Source: Chara braunii
Lineage: Eukaryota; Streptophyta; Charophyceae; Charales; Characeae
Length of the DNA: 23,031 nt
Reading direction: 5' to 3'
NCBI GenBank assembly: GCA_003427395.1
Contig: BFEA01000972.1
Span: forward strand, 18,249 to 41,279
How positions within the stretch are numbered: position 1 is the stretch's first letter; every line of letters begins with the position of its first letter. The translations under genes and the position numbers were made by a program. This document shows positions 1 through 8,937 of this stretch, piece after piece. Below the pieces are notes generated by a model. It was not told the DNA's origin. It did no database searches and saw only the letters and a program-made list of their open reading frames with translations.

Positions 1-94
1 CATCTACACAAGGGGAATGATCACCGAAGTATCCCAAGATGAAGCGCAACACATACACCCACCCAAATCAGCAAAAGTCGCAGTTTTGACAAGA

Positions 95-213
95 AGAGGA
101 AGATGAAGAAGGAGGGGGGGAAGAAGAGAAGAAGAAAAAGGAAGAGGGAGAAGAAGAGGAAGAAAAAGAAGAAGAAGAAGAAGAAGAAGAAGAAGAAGAA
201 GAAGAAGGTCTTC
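95..213. repeat. GAA/GAAGAG purine microsatellite
   Basis: This is a purine-only stretch made of GAA and GAAGAG-type units, purest at about 165-208. It reads as poly-Leu on the minus strand and poly-Glu/Lys on the plus strand, so open frames across it carry no coding evidence. N-terminal GIY-YIG Penelope-like elements are known to favour microsatellites, and one lies about 1.2 kb away, but no direct junction is visible here. Confidence 0.9.
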
Positions 214-694
214 CTTCTCTCTCACTCACCTCCCGTTGGTCTCTAAGTAGTGGGGTTCCAGGCTTGATTCTGGCTCCTTGAGTGTGGCTTCCCCTCCTCC
301 CAAGCTCTCTTCACCTCCGCTCACACCCCCTCTCAAGCTATGGCAGACTCCTACCTCTAAGGCTATGGAGTCCTTCCCTCTAGGAGGGCTAAGGGGACCC
401 CTTCTAGCCTCTCCTCCTACCTCACAGCCTGAGGGCTATGGCGGACCACTCTCCCTGCTTCCTCCTAGCCTCTAGGCCTTCTCCTTCAGCCCTACCACCA
501 TAGCCAGGCTCCGGGCCAGCTCCGACTCTCTCTCCCTTGCTCTAGTTCACTAGGATGCTCTCACGGACTCATTTGGGCAGCATGGGATCCTCTCATGCTC
601 AAATGAGAGTGGCGGTACTTAGTATTTTCATCCGCGTCCCTGGCTCGGACGCCGCCGCCCACCTGATATTATTTTACTTTTACCGTCGTTAGAT
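214..694. other. Unassigned C/T-rich stretch
   Basis: This is pyrimidine-rich, low-complexity sequence with several CTCC and CTAGCC words. Short frames are open on both strands, but none shows a recognisable domain. I see no gene or RNA here. Confidence 0.5.
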
Positions 695-949
695 CCCATG
701 TGGTCCCCGACACTTTGCCCCGCCGGTACCGCACCGTCCTTCGGTCCCATGTGGTCCCCGTCACTTTGTCCCGCCGGTACCGCACCGTCCTTCAGTCCCA
801 GGTGGTCCCCGACACTTCGTCCTGCCGGCACCACGCCATCCTTCAGTCCCAGGTGGTCCCCGACATTTTGTCCTGCCGGCACCACACCGTCCCTTGATCC
901 CGTGTGGTCCTCGACACTTTGTCCCGCCGGCGCCACACCTCTTCTTGAT
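695..949. repeat. 51-bp tandem repeat, five copies
   Basis: Units start at 695, 746, 797, 848 and 899, exactly 51 bp apart. Each opens with a CCCATGTGGTCCCCGACACT-like word and then has CCGCCGGTACCGCACCGTCC or a variant. The last unit fades out near 945. The period is a multiple of three, so the array is open in several frames on both strands. On the minus strand it would encode 17-residue repeats of the type GxVPAGQSVGDHMGxKD. No family is recognised, and the open frames are expected from the periodicity alone. Confidence 0.92.
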
Positions 950-1397
950 GTTTCTGACGTCTTTCCGCCTCACGGCGGTCTCCTCCCCTTGTTCCCTTCG
1001 CATCCGCACACCGTTCTTTCCCAGACGCTGGTCCCAGCCTAGCCTGTGGCCTCCTTGGCCCTCTTGCCGCTACGTCCTGGTGGCCCATCTGGTCTGGCCG
1101 CCTTTTCCCTGTGCCGGCGCCTTTCGTCCTATTACTCTCTGTTCCTTTTCCCTCTTCGCCGCACCATTCTTATGTCACTACCGTTCTCCTAGCGGTCCTT
1201 CTCCGTTTTTCGGGGAAGGATTACCTTCACTGTTTTCTTGCGGTCCTTTGCGGCTCTATATTTCGACCATTCTCCCTCAGTTTCGGGGGTCTTGGCGACT
1301 TCGGGCAGTCCCTAGCTCCCTAGCGCCCGCGTTTACCTCCAATTCTTTCAACGTTCCGGCCTCCGATTTTTCTCTGTCGTGCACAAATGGGCCATAT
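950..1397. other. Unassigned stretch between minisatellite and Penelope-like ORF
   Basis: This is C/T-rich sequence. A plus-strand frame runs from 894 into the Penelope ORF, but its composition (Pro, Ser, Phe, Leu) follows the base bias and no domain is visible. The missing part of the reverse transcriptase would be expected here on the minus strand, and no frame shows it. Confidence 0.5.
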
Positions 1398-3383
1398 TCA
1401 GCCTCTCGAGTGACGGGAAATCATTCGGGACTCAGCAGTCCCGACACCGGCCCCCATGATTCTATCATTTACCTTCTTAATTTCCGGTTGCAAGTCAGTT
1501 ATGGTCCGAAGATTGAAATGCGGGACTTTTACCAGCCGGATCATTTCATTCAGGGTCGTTGACGAAATGCCAGATGCGGTCCTGAATGGCCTCTGATAGG
1601 AGGGCACGATGGGTCGCTTCTTACTTTTGTCCTTCTCTTTAGAAAGAATGTAAGCATGTTGAAGTTCCCCTTTGTTGTCCCATTTTGAGAGGTTCGACAA
1701 CCCCATAGCCCTGTATTCATTCTTCATTCTTCGCAACACAACATTCGAAGCCAAAGAGACTTTTGCATAATTTTGGTTGTCAAGAAACATCTTCTGCAAT
1801 CCAGCAAGGTAAGTTAGTGGGCATTCAATCCATGTCTCGCTGGTATTACTGTCCAACGACAACAGACCCAAACCATTGAATGCCTGCTTCACCCCATGCA
1901 CGTATTCACTAAGCACACAACCAACCCCCTTCTTTTCACAAGCCCGTGCAACTAGCTTTTGATTAATGCAAATGGTGCCAGAGACTACACTCATATCTCG
2001 AAGGCAACTGACCGCCTGATTACATGCTTGGTTCAAACTTTCCGTGACCTTCAATGCACCAGGAAACGGAACATTTTTTGAATTGAACAGAAAGGGATCC
2101 ACCCCACCAACTTCACTGAGTTTGACCGCAAGAGGCTCGTTGATTTTAGGCAGTTCAAAGTTGGCACAACCGCAGCAGAAGTCGCAGTGTTGTGCAAACA
2201 ACTTTTGATTATGCAAAATATCACCAACTGAGTTGGCTTTCAGCCAAACTGCTTTGGTTCTTTTTGCAAACAGATCACCCAGAGCTCTTGGCGAGACATT
2301 TTCCCTAACCCAATTTTTAACAAGGGCCTCAACCTTTGGTTTGTCAATTGTTGTGCAAAAGGGAATCTTTACAGAGATGTTCAAACGTGGGTTAATACTA
2401 AATTTATTTTTCATAACAGTGGTTATGATCCCACGAATAATCTGCCTCCCTCGCTTTTGATTAACAGTTTTGATACCATTGTTGAGATCAGTTAATTCAA
2501 CTAAACTCAGCTTATACAGATCCCATCTTTTCCACGGGGCACGAAGAACTGCAATTAATTCCGCCTTCCTCAGTCCGGTCTTGGTTTTCGTTCGCACAAC
2601 TTCAGAGATCAGCCATCCGCCACCTTTCTCAATTAGCAGCTTCGCGTCTTTAAGCAACATCTTGTTACCATTGACTTCAATTTTTGAAAAACTAAACAAC
2701 AACGCAACCAGTCTCCATGCTTTCAACCATCTCCCCCCTTTATTATTCAATAATAGCACTGGTTCACGTTTCCTGCCTTTGGTTAGTAGTTTGAGGATTC
2801 TTAGCAGATCAGGTTCACGGCACACTTCAAGAGAGGGACAATCAAAGAATATGGGCTCGATAATTTTCGATGGTGCAAGTGCGTATGAGGTTTTAGAATT
2901 CTTTCTGGGGCGAGCTCGCCGCACGTTCTTACTTCTTTTTCCAAACCGCGAGTTCAAACACGGGTTAAAACCCCGGATGACAGTCTGTTCGAGGCACTCT
3001 ATATCGGCCTGCTCTCCGAACCAAATTGGAATCGGGACATAATTATCCACTCCCACCTTACGGAGCCATACATGAACTTTCTGCTTGCTATCACCCCTCA
3101 TAGCCCTTTTATGCTCAGCCCACCTTTCCCGAATTGTCCGATCGTTTTTTCCTACGTAGACAACTTTGTGGTTTAGGGACATCAGTACATAGACACAACA
3201 GTCCCCATCCAGTACCTTTCCCCATTCCTCCGGCTCTAGTCTGAACCAAAACCTCAAATAGACTTTTCCCCAGGCAAGGTCACCCCTCAAACAGGCAAGC
3301 AGGATAATTAGTTCGTGGATTCGATCTAACAGCATGCTAGTCACCCCATCCACAATGCTTTTAAGGCGCTGGATTCGCCTCAT
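1398..3383 (-). CDS. Penelope-like retroelement protein: N-terminal GIY-YIG nuclease, RT truncated
   Basis: The 661-residue frame opens with a GIY-YIG endonuclease at about residues 62-146. The GIY half is CVYVL (63-67) and the YIG half is VYVG (75-78). An Arg-rich helix follows (R82-R93), then the probable catalytic Glu in IECLEQ (E132) and an Asn in FNPCLNSR (N144). A CxC motif (CGC, 404-406) lies in the linker. The first reverse transcriptase motif appears late as KKRPIVPSYQRPF (588-600), followed by a PHFNLRTITDL block (621-631). The frame then turns into unrelated residues and stops, so the palm with the catalytic aspartates is missing. The order nuclease, CxC linker, RT matches the Naiad/Chlamys group of Penelope-like elements. 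I see no CCHH set in the nuclease, which points to the Chlamys type known from green algae. The copy is a 3'-truncated remnant with an otherwise intact frame. The domain assignment is fairly secure; the subgroup is inferred. Confidence 0.82.
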   Translation of the reverse strand: MRRIQRLKSIVDGVTSMLLDRIHELIILLACLRGDLAWGKVYLRFWFRLEPEEWGKVLDGDCCVYVLMSLNHKVVYVGKNDRTIRERWAEHKRAMRGDSKQKVHVWLRKVGVDNYVPIPIWFGEQADIECLEQTVIRGFNPCLNSRFGKRSKNVRRARPRKNSKTSYALAPSKIIEPIFFDCPSLEVCREPDLLRILKLLTKGRKREPVLLLNNKGGRWLKAWRLVALLFSFSKIEVNGNKMLLKDAKLLIEKGGGWLISEVVRTKTKTGLRKAELIAVLRAPWKRWDLYKLSLVELTDLNNGIKTVNQKRGRQIIRGIITTVMKNKFSINPRLNISVKIPFCTTIDKPKVEALVKNWVRENVSPRALGDLFAKRTKAVWLKANSVGDILHNQKLFAQHCDFCCGCANFELPKINEPLAVKLSEVGGVDPFLFNSKNVPFPGALKVTESLNQACNQAVSCLRDMSVVSGTICINQKLVARACEKKGVGCVLSEYVHGVKQAFNGLGLLSLDSNTSETWIECPLTYLAGLQKMFLDNQNYAKVSLASNVVLRRMKNEYRAMGLSNLSKWDNKGELQHAYILSKEKDKSKKRPIVPSYQRPFRTASGISSTTLNEMIRLVKVPHFNLRTITDLQPEIKKVNDRIMGAGVGTAESRMISRHSRG

Positions 3384-4006
3384 CGCTCTTCTGAGGGAAC
3401 GAAAGCTCCCAAGACTCAGTTTCCCTTAACAGGATCACCTGAGGCCGAATTCATCTCAATGCTCTCCACGACTCCCTCTCCTCTCCCGGTCCCCGCGACA
3501 GAAAGGTAAGAGGTGTACTAAGTGCTGTCCTACGTGTCCGTGTTCTGCCAGCTATATCCTTGCCCTCGCTGCTAACCCCGCTGATCAGCTACACCCAGAA
3601 CACTTTCTCCACTAGTGTTATCGCTAGAACCTACCACATCCGGTCATAAAAAATAAATAAATTTCCATTCCGATGAAAAGATATATGTGCAATGACTTGC
3701 TGGTTCCAGGTTGCTTGTAGGCTCTCTCTGACGAGGCTGTACCATAGATAGAGATAGATTCGTAATTTTATTTGGCTAAGGGCTAACCGAGAGACCTACC
3801 TGTAAGGAAAATTCGTGAGGGACATTTTTGAAAATATAGGAAATATGGGCCCAGTACTAACTCGAATTTCCTACAACTGCCCTAACTGCCAATAGCAGAC
3901 CCGGGCTACCCCGAGGACACACAGGCCCAATGGGCCTACGCTGATAGATGGTCCTATAGCCTATAGCCGGGTAGGGAGAGGCCCTAAGGGTCAAAACGGA
4001 AACGGT
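3384..4006. other. Unassigned stretch between Penelope remnant and first LTR
   Basis: This would be the 5' leader side of the minus-strand Penelope copy plus unknown sequence. It holds a small A/T run near 3647-3662 and GC-rich palindromic words near 3895-3980. No coding motif, tRNA or clear element end was seen. Confidence 0.45.
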
Positions 4007-4887
4007 ACCGGTCGGGCAGTCAGTCCGGTCTAGGTTGAGTCTAGGCTAGGGTAGAGTATAGATAGGATGGGAACATCGGTCCAGGGCTTTTGGCAGTTGA
4101 CACTTCGTGGTAGAAGTTGCTGCGCACACAGCATCAGGAAGTGGTGACTGATCCATGCGTGGGAGACGGTGGACATAGCCAAACCTTCGAAGCGCTGACC
4201 AGACTTGGGTCAACGTTGTCCGCTCTTACTCTCTGGGAGTCAAAGCGGTCTGGACTATCAGAGGTCTGATGCATTGGAGCACGTGGTGCACTGCTGACCC
4301 TCTTCGGGAGTAGGGTCCCAGTGGCGATGCAGCCATAGCTGCATCTTCTCAAAGATTATCATCATCTAGACTTCATCTTCATCAAAGACCGTTGGTGCTG
4401 AGCTTCTTCCTCATCATCTGAGTGGCGATTGGCTCCGGGAGCCCGCAGGCCACTGAGTTGGATGTCAGGGTGGCGCTGCGTGTGACTTGGGGTTCTGGTG
4501 CTATTTTTAGCTGCTCGGTGTGTGTGGGGTTGAGGCGCTACCCCTTTGAGGGTAGCGCAACAGGGTTCTGAAGTTATTCAGTGAAAACGATGCTCTGAGT
4601 TTAATAAACAGTTGTAATACCGTGTTCGAGTTGTCATCTCTTCATTGATTTCTAGCTGTGATCACTTGGTTGTCTTCTATGAATGATTGCTGGGATTTGT
4701 GTGGAGAGAATTCATTGGGTTGTGTATTCTGTCACTTAGCTCCTTTGAGTCTTCCGCTGCGTTTTTTCTGTTGGGCGGTGTGACACTCCACTACCTCTCC
4801 CCTTCCTTCTGTGCATGTATGGGCGTGTACGGGAGTTCCTGTGAGTGATCGTTGACAAAATTTCAGCGGACAATCATGTTCATAACA
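4007..4887 (+). mobile_element. LTR-like repeat copy 1 (probable 5' LTR)
   Basis: This segment matches 20672-21564 over its whole length. Counting by eye gives about 51 substitutions in roughly 880 aligned bases (about 94% identity) and one indel of about 13 nt near 4443. It ends ...TTCATAACA, the usual CA end of an LTR. Two bases later comes a primer-binding-site-like sequence, which sets the plus orientation. A 9-bp stem (4535-4543 with 4550-4558) precedes an AATAAA at 4603-4608, where the R region would lie. The 5' edge is uncertain: similarity begins at ACCGGTCGG without a clear TG start, and I could not find a target-site duplication. Confidence 0.75.
4535..4608 (+). terminator. Hairpin plus AATAAA polyadenylation-like signal in LTR copy 1
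   Basis: A perfect 9-bp stem GCGCTACCC/GGGTAGCGC with a 6-nt loop is followed 45 nt later by AATAAA. The second LTR has the same stem (21212-21235) and AATAAA (21280-21285). Only the loop differs (CTTTGA versus CTCTGA). The position inside an LTR is consistent with polyadenylation in the R region. Confidence 0.5.
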
Positions 4888-5507
4888 GTTGGTATCCGAG
4901 CAACATCCACACCAGTCTGTTTCACGTATGCGACAAACAGACGTGTGAGGGCAGTCCGGCGAGAGAGTTGGAAAAACTCATGTGCTCTCAAACAATAGCA
5001 ACTACTGACTGCGTGGTACTCATCAGCTAGCACACAAGGCTGATAGTCCCCTCTACAGTCAGGGAGCTCAACCCTAGGGATCTGCCAGTCAATCCTCGGG
5101 TTAGTGGCCTCAAGCCACTGCATGGAGAAGACAAGATCAAATGGCACGTTAGGCAAAACATAGAAGTTCAGGCACTGCCCGGCCTTCTCCTGCTTGTCAA
5201 AGATAACCGGTAGGTTTTTGACAGCAGTAGTAATCCGGACTGTGGAAGAGTCCCCAATACGGACTTCCAATGGCTGCTGCAACTTCACTAATATCCCATC
5301 CAAGTGCAACTTGCTGACAGCCTTGGGAGAGATGAAGTTCCGCGTAGCCCCACAGTCTAATAGGCCTTTGATCTTGGCCCCCAGGATGGAAGGTCGCAGC
5401 AAGGTGAGGTCTGATTTATGCTTCTTCTTTTCCTGCGAGGACAGGAAAAGATCAGCAAAAGTCTGACAGTCATCTTCCTGCCACGTCTCATCCAGGTCAG
5501 GGTCCAT
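4863..5507 (-). pseudogene. Retrotransposon aspartic protease fragment (gag-pol remnant)
   Basis: The frame carries the aspartic protease signature LLDCGATRNFIS near residues 49-60, with catalytic Asp 51. Cys replaces the usual Ser/Thr after it. The flap and second half follow, ending in a DLVFSMQWLEATNPRIDW block that corresponds to the family's xLGMxWL region. This is typical of Ty3/Gypsy-type pol. After about residue 205 the frame runs through the primer-binding-like bases and stops inside the LTR-like repeat at 4863, so reverse transcriptase, RNase H and integrase are absent. Upstream the reading frame shifts before the gag part. The fragment lies antisense to the LTR and its PBS, so it is probably not the element's own coding region. 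It may be a captured or inverted piece of another element. Protease identity is well supported; function is not expected. Confidence 0.75.
4890..4901 (+). other. Primer binding site-like sequence (initiator Met tRNA type)
   Basis: TGGTATCCGAGC differs at one base from TGGTATCAGAGC, the 12-nt sequence complementary to the 3' end of plant initiator Met tRNA used by many plant LTR retrotransposons. It begins 2 nt after the CA end of the LTR-like repeat, which is the expected place. The same bases are also read as part of the antisense protease frame, so coincidence cannot be fully excluded. Confidence 0.65.
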
Positions 5508-6152
5508 GTAAGTAAGGATCCTGACGCAGCAACTCCAACAGAGTCAGTGAGGGTAGATGCAGATTCAGACTCCTCAGAATCTGAATCAGCACAAGTGGAG
5601 GGAGCTGCTAACTCCACTTCCCTCTGCTGGTCTAGTTTTTTGAACTAGAACCGGGTTTGCGAGGCATATGGGGACAGTCATTCAGAAAGTGGTCCCCCTC
5701 GCAGCGAAAACAAACCTCACGGTCCTTCCTCCTCTGCCGTTGCCCCTCCTGAATCCTGAGCGCTCTCTAGGAAAGGGTGGAAGGGTCCATGGGGTTGACT
5801 TGCCAATGGACGTCTCATGGTAGGTTAGGTCTCTGGGCCTGAGGGGAAGTGGCATGTCCCTTCCCTTTCCCCTTTTGACTGACTGAGCTCTTGCTGATGT
5901 TGTTCCCCATCTTCCCTTTGAACATGGCAGCAAGGTTCTCAGCCAGGGCAAGAACGGCTGGCTCAACTGCTGATACTGATGCAGTCTCAGATGGAGGACT
6001 GCCACGCTGAGATGCATCAGAGTCAGATCCTGCATCAGCAGCCAACTGAGTGCCCTTCTTCCTACGTTGTCCCCTGGAAGAGGGCGTCCTCCTTCCAGCA
6101 GAAGGTTCCTGAACCTTGAGCCGAGACTCCAGGTCCAGGGCCGCTTTGCCAA
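5508..6152 (-). pseudogene. Frameshifted gag fragment with zinc knuckle
   Basis: Reading toward the protease, this minus-strand stretch gives gag-like pieces in different frames. There is a Ser/Glu-rich part with an ALAENLAAMFKGKMG helix (about 5910-5965), then a basic Lys/Gly segment, then a zinc knuckle encoded at 5674-5712. The knuckle reads CFRCEGDHFLNDC, a CX2CX3HX4C pattern one residue shorter than the usual CX2CX4HX4C. The frame meets a stop just after KPGSSSKN near 5640. An acidic linker (STCADSDSEESESAS) continues in another frame, and the protease is in yet another. At least two frameshifts are therefore needed to join gag to protease, as expected for a dead copy. The gag N-terminus is lost near 6150, where an inverted-repeat cluster begins. 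Confidence 0.65.
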
Positions 6153-6312
6153 AGGATCTTCAGTCTCGGCTCAAGGTTCAGGAACCTTCTGATGGAAGGA
6201 GGAGGGCTCAAGGTTCAGGAACCTTCTGATGGTCCAGGGCCGCTTTGCCAAAGGACCTCCAGTCTCGGCTCAAGGTCCAGGGCCGCTTTGGCAGAAGGTT
6301 CCTGAACCTTGA
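6087..6312. repeat. Cluster of inverted and direct repeats
   Basis: A 42-bp arm at 6087-6128 is repeated inverted at 6162-6203 with one mismatch and a 33-nt spacer. Around it, the palindromic word AAGGTTCAGGAACCTT or its complement AAGGTTCCTGAACCTT occurs four times (about 6102, 6173, 6210, 6296). The word GGTCCAGGGCCGCTTTG occurs three times (about 6133, 6231, 6275). The left arm belongs to the antisense gag frame, so the cluster seems to come from local duplication and inversion of gag sequence. Confidence 0.88.
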
Positions 6313-6471
6313 GTCGAGATTCGGGGTCGTCAAGTCGCGTCGTGCTCCAGGCATCTGCGTGTCAGAACAAAAGTTACATTAGTCACGTAATCCTTCCTCG
6401 AGTTTGTCTTCCTCATCTTGCCAAGCATACTCGGAGAAAGGTTCAACTCGTAAAATCGCGAACCTGTTGGC

Positions 6472-6891
6472 TCACACTCGCCTCGTATAGTATATTCCGA
6501 AGAAAGGTCTTTGTCGTTCGTTTAACCAAAGTACAGTACGAACGAACGTCAACCTTATCTCGGGAATTTCGTCCATTCGAGGGTTTAACTCGTACGACTG
6601 CATCACAACCAGATTCATACTGGCGAAATCACGTTTGGGCAGTGGCGGTGCGAACTCATAATGAAGATAATCTAATCCAGTTCTTGAACTAAAAATAAGT
6701 CGCCTAGCAGGATTTCGAGCACCGCCTCCCCAGAACCTCGGGACATCCTCCTCGGAGTATAATTCATAAGGATTGAAGACGAGTCGTCCTATCCTCTCTA
6801 ATCTTTCTCCGTTTAGTCTTCTGGACTCGACCCGCTCTGCCGCTGCATCACGATTGCAGAAAAGGTAACAGATCGTCGTCCCCACAACCAT
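6472..6891 (-). CDS. Unrecognised ORF with a possible short intron upstream
   Basis: This is a 139-residue minus-strand frame starting MVVGTTICYLF and ending GIYYTRRV. I recognise no domain. The composition looks more protein-like than the low-complexity frames elsewhere (mixed Arg, Glu, Pro, aromatic residues). Directly upstream is a good splice pattern: a donor CACAG|GTCAGAAG at 6963 and an acceptor TTCTTTCAG|ATGG ending at 6892, giving a 72-nt intron. A preceding open stretch (to about 7097) could be the upstream exon, but the join would put exon 2 in a different frame from this ORF. A plus-strand frame (6309-6692) overlaps it with equal openness. It could be a gene fragment, part of an element, or chance. 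Confidence 0.25.
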   Translation of the reverse strand: MVVGTTICYLFCNRDAAAERVESRRLNGERLERIGRLVFNPYELYSEEDVPRFWGGGARNPARRLIFSSRTGLDYLHYEFAPPLPKRDFASMNLVVMQSYELNPRMDEIPEIRLTFVRTVLWLNERQRPFFGIYYTRRV

Positions 6892-6963
6892 CTGAAAGAA
6901 GTAAGGACTAATGTGATCAAGTTAAAATTAAGTATTATTAAAACATTTTGTCTTTCTTCTGAC

Positions 6964-8187
6964 CTGTGCTTCTTATGGCACGGCCATTCACGAAAAGAGT
7001 GCCTAGCTGCACTCTTCTTGAACTTAGTATGACATGAACTGGGCTGCTTTTGGCACCAGTTCCCCATGCGTCGGTGACTCATAAAAATGGTCACCAAAAA
7101 GGTAGGCTATGGCAGTTCCTCGTTACGCAAGGCACCAAGAACTTTAAGTCCGTTTGTGCAGATACTTTTGTCCATCCCCTAGGAGGTGGTCTGGGATACT
7201 CCTTCTCCTCGCCCGAGCACAAGACTCAGATCTCAGAAGTCGGGCCGTCTCCACCGAATCGGTGTAGTACCCCCCCGCAAGCGGTCCACTCTGAGTCGAT
7301 AACAGGGCCGGCCCCTAAGGCAACGAACCCCCGCCCCAGATGCCTCCTAGAAAAAGGAAAAAACACCTACATGACGGACGAGCAAACTCTTGCCGCCTGA
7401 CGTCAAGAGTAACTTAGACGAAAGAAAGAAAAACACAGAAGAGAAAGTCATTCAGATAGACGGGCATAGACGCAGAGGTCATTCGGGAAAGAATAGGTGA
7501 CCTTGGGAGAAAATTTATGTTCATCCAAGTTTTTCTTCTTTGTGATCGCTTATTTTTCACCGTCTTCTTTTCACTTTAGTTTACACTCATTCACAAGCAT
7601 AGAGATGAGAAGACAACCATCCTTTCACCATCTTCACCCTCATCCATCTCAGCCCACACGCCGTACCTGCAATTAAATCAAGCCACAAATAACCCACCAT
7701 ACAACCCCTTGCCATCGTCAGACTCTCCTTCACACAGGCAACACACATGTCCTTTTCCTTTCCAATGAACGTTAAGAGAACCAGGGTCAAGCAAGTGCGG
7801 GTTCACACAGGTGTGAAGGGAACTGAATTAGGTTAACTGACCTTGAGTGAAGTTTTAACGGTACACCCAAGAAGACCGTATAAAATTTACGCTCTCCTGA
7901 CGAGACGGTTGTCGTACCCAGTCGTCACCAAAGTGATCGACACTACTCTCTTGTGACGACCGCCTGCCAGAGCACCCTCTCAGCACTCAATCGCTTCCCA
8001 ATGTTCAGGTGGCGTTTCCTTGTTACCGCCACTTGGTTTCAAATCACGGCGTCTCCACGGCGTCACCCTCACGCCACTTCAAAATAAAATCACCGCTTTG
8101 ACGCACCTCCACTATGTCAACGTCCCACCTCCACCTAGTGCACAGACACTGCCGTTAGCGCCGTCACTGCAAGAATATGATACTGAC
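6964..8187. other. Unassigned stretch
   Basis: No recognisable domain, tRNA or element end is visible. Open frames exist on the plus strand at 7050-7400 and on the minus strand at 7587-7790, both without known motifs. A 7-bp hairpin TTCACAC/GTGTGAA lies near 7802-7818. Confidence 0.4.
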
Positions 8188-8640
8188 GCCGCAAAAAAAA
8201 TCCAGCAGCGCTCCCGCACTACCGCCGTAAAAATCAGAGTTGCCGCCGCAGAATTTCAACAACACTTCCGTACCACCGCGGTAAAAAAAAATCCGTGCCG
8301 CTACCACAAGAAACCGGCAGCGCTTTCGCACCACCACTGAAAAAAACAAAACCGCCGCCACAAAAATCCGACAGTGCTTCCGCACCACCGCTGAAAAAAA
8401 AACAGAACTGTCGCCGCAAAAATCCGGCAGCGCTTCCGCAGCACTGCTGAAAAAAACAGAACCGCCGCCGCATAATTTTGGCAGCACTTCCGTACTACCG
8501 CTGAAAAAAACGGTGCCGCTGCTGTAAAATTTCGGCAGCACTTCGGTACCACTGTAGTAAGAACCGGGACCGCCGCTGTAAAATTTCGGCAGCACTTCCC
8601 GACTATAGTGGGAAAATCGCAAGCCAAAATTGGTAAACTT
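8188..8640. repeat. 54-bp tandem repeat, about eight copies
   Basis: The landmark word CGGCAGCGCTTCCGCACCAC or a variant recurs at about 8203, 8257, 8315, 8369, 8425, 8479, 8533 and 8587. The spacing is mostly 54 bp, with 58 and 56 bp where A-runs or small indels vary. Units alternate a GC-rich half (CCGCCGCCGCA) with an A-run of 5-9. On the minus strand the array is open as 18-residue repeats of the type TEVLPKFYSSGTVFFSG, and it is open in other frames as well. The period being a multiple of three explains this, so I do not call a protein. Confidence 0.9.
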
Positions 8641-8937
8641 TGGGCCCCAGGCCCAAATCTCACAGCGCCGCACTGTCGCAGTCCCGCAGTACCACAAGGT
8701 CTGTCTCGTGGGACCAGCACCAGCCAGAGGTGAGGGGAGCAGAGTGCTCCCTGCCTTGGCTATGGCTGCCCAGTCCTCCTCCTTGCGCTCCTCTGCAGTC
8801 CTCCAGCCTCTCCTCACGTTGCCTCAGGCAGCAGCTCCAGCAGCCACAGCACTCAAGTGTGCTCGTCACACACTGGCAGCACGAGTGCATTTGTGTGGCA
8901 GCTGGGGGGCAGCTGCCTGTTTTATATTGGCTGAGGA
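8641..8937. other. Unassigned stretch between tandem repeat and hairpin array
   Basis: This is GC-rich sequence with CAGC-rich words and a GCAGCT/AGCTGC palindromic patch near 8900-8915. No domain is visible in any frame. It may be the leading edge of the hairpin-rich element. Confidence 0.35.

Noticed and set aside
4-225. Minus-strand poly-Leu open frame
   Set aside because: It is the translation of the GAA microsatellite and carries no coding signal.
1440-1452. 13-base match GTCCCGACACCGG between the end of the Penelope ORF and the start of LTR copy 2 (20664-20676)
   Set aside because: A match of this length is expected a few times by chance in 23 kb.
894-1562. 222-residue plus-strand frame
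   Set aside because: Composition follows the C/T bias, it overlaps the minisatellite and the Penelope ORF, and no domain is visible.
4863-5060. Hammerhead core on the minus strand (CTGATGAG near 5026-5033)
   Set aside because: No stem II or GAAA follows; the bases are protease coding sequence.
7050-7400. 116-residue plus-strand frame
   Set aside because: No motif, no neighbour context and no splice pattern; not distinguishable from chance.
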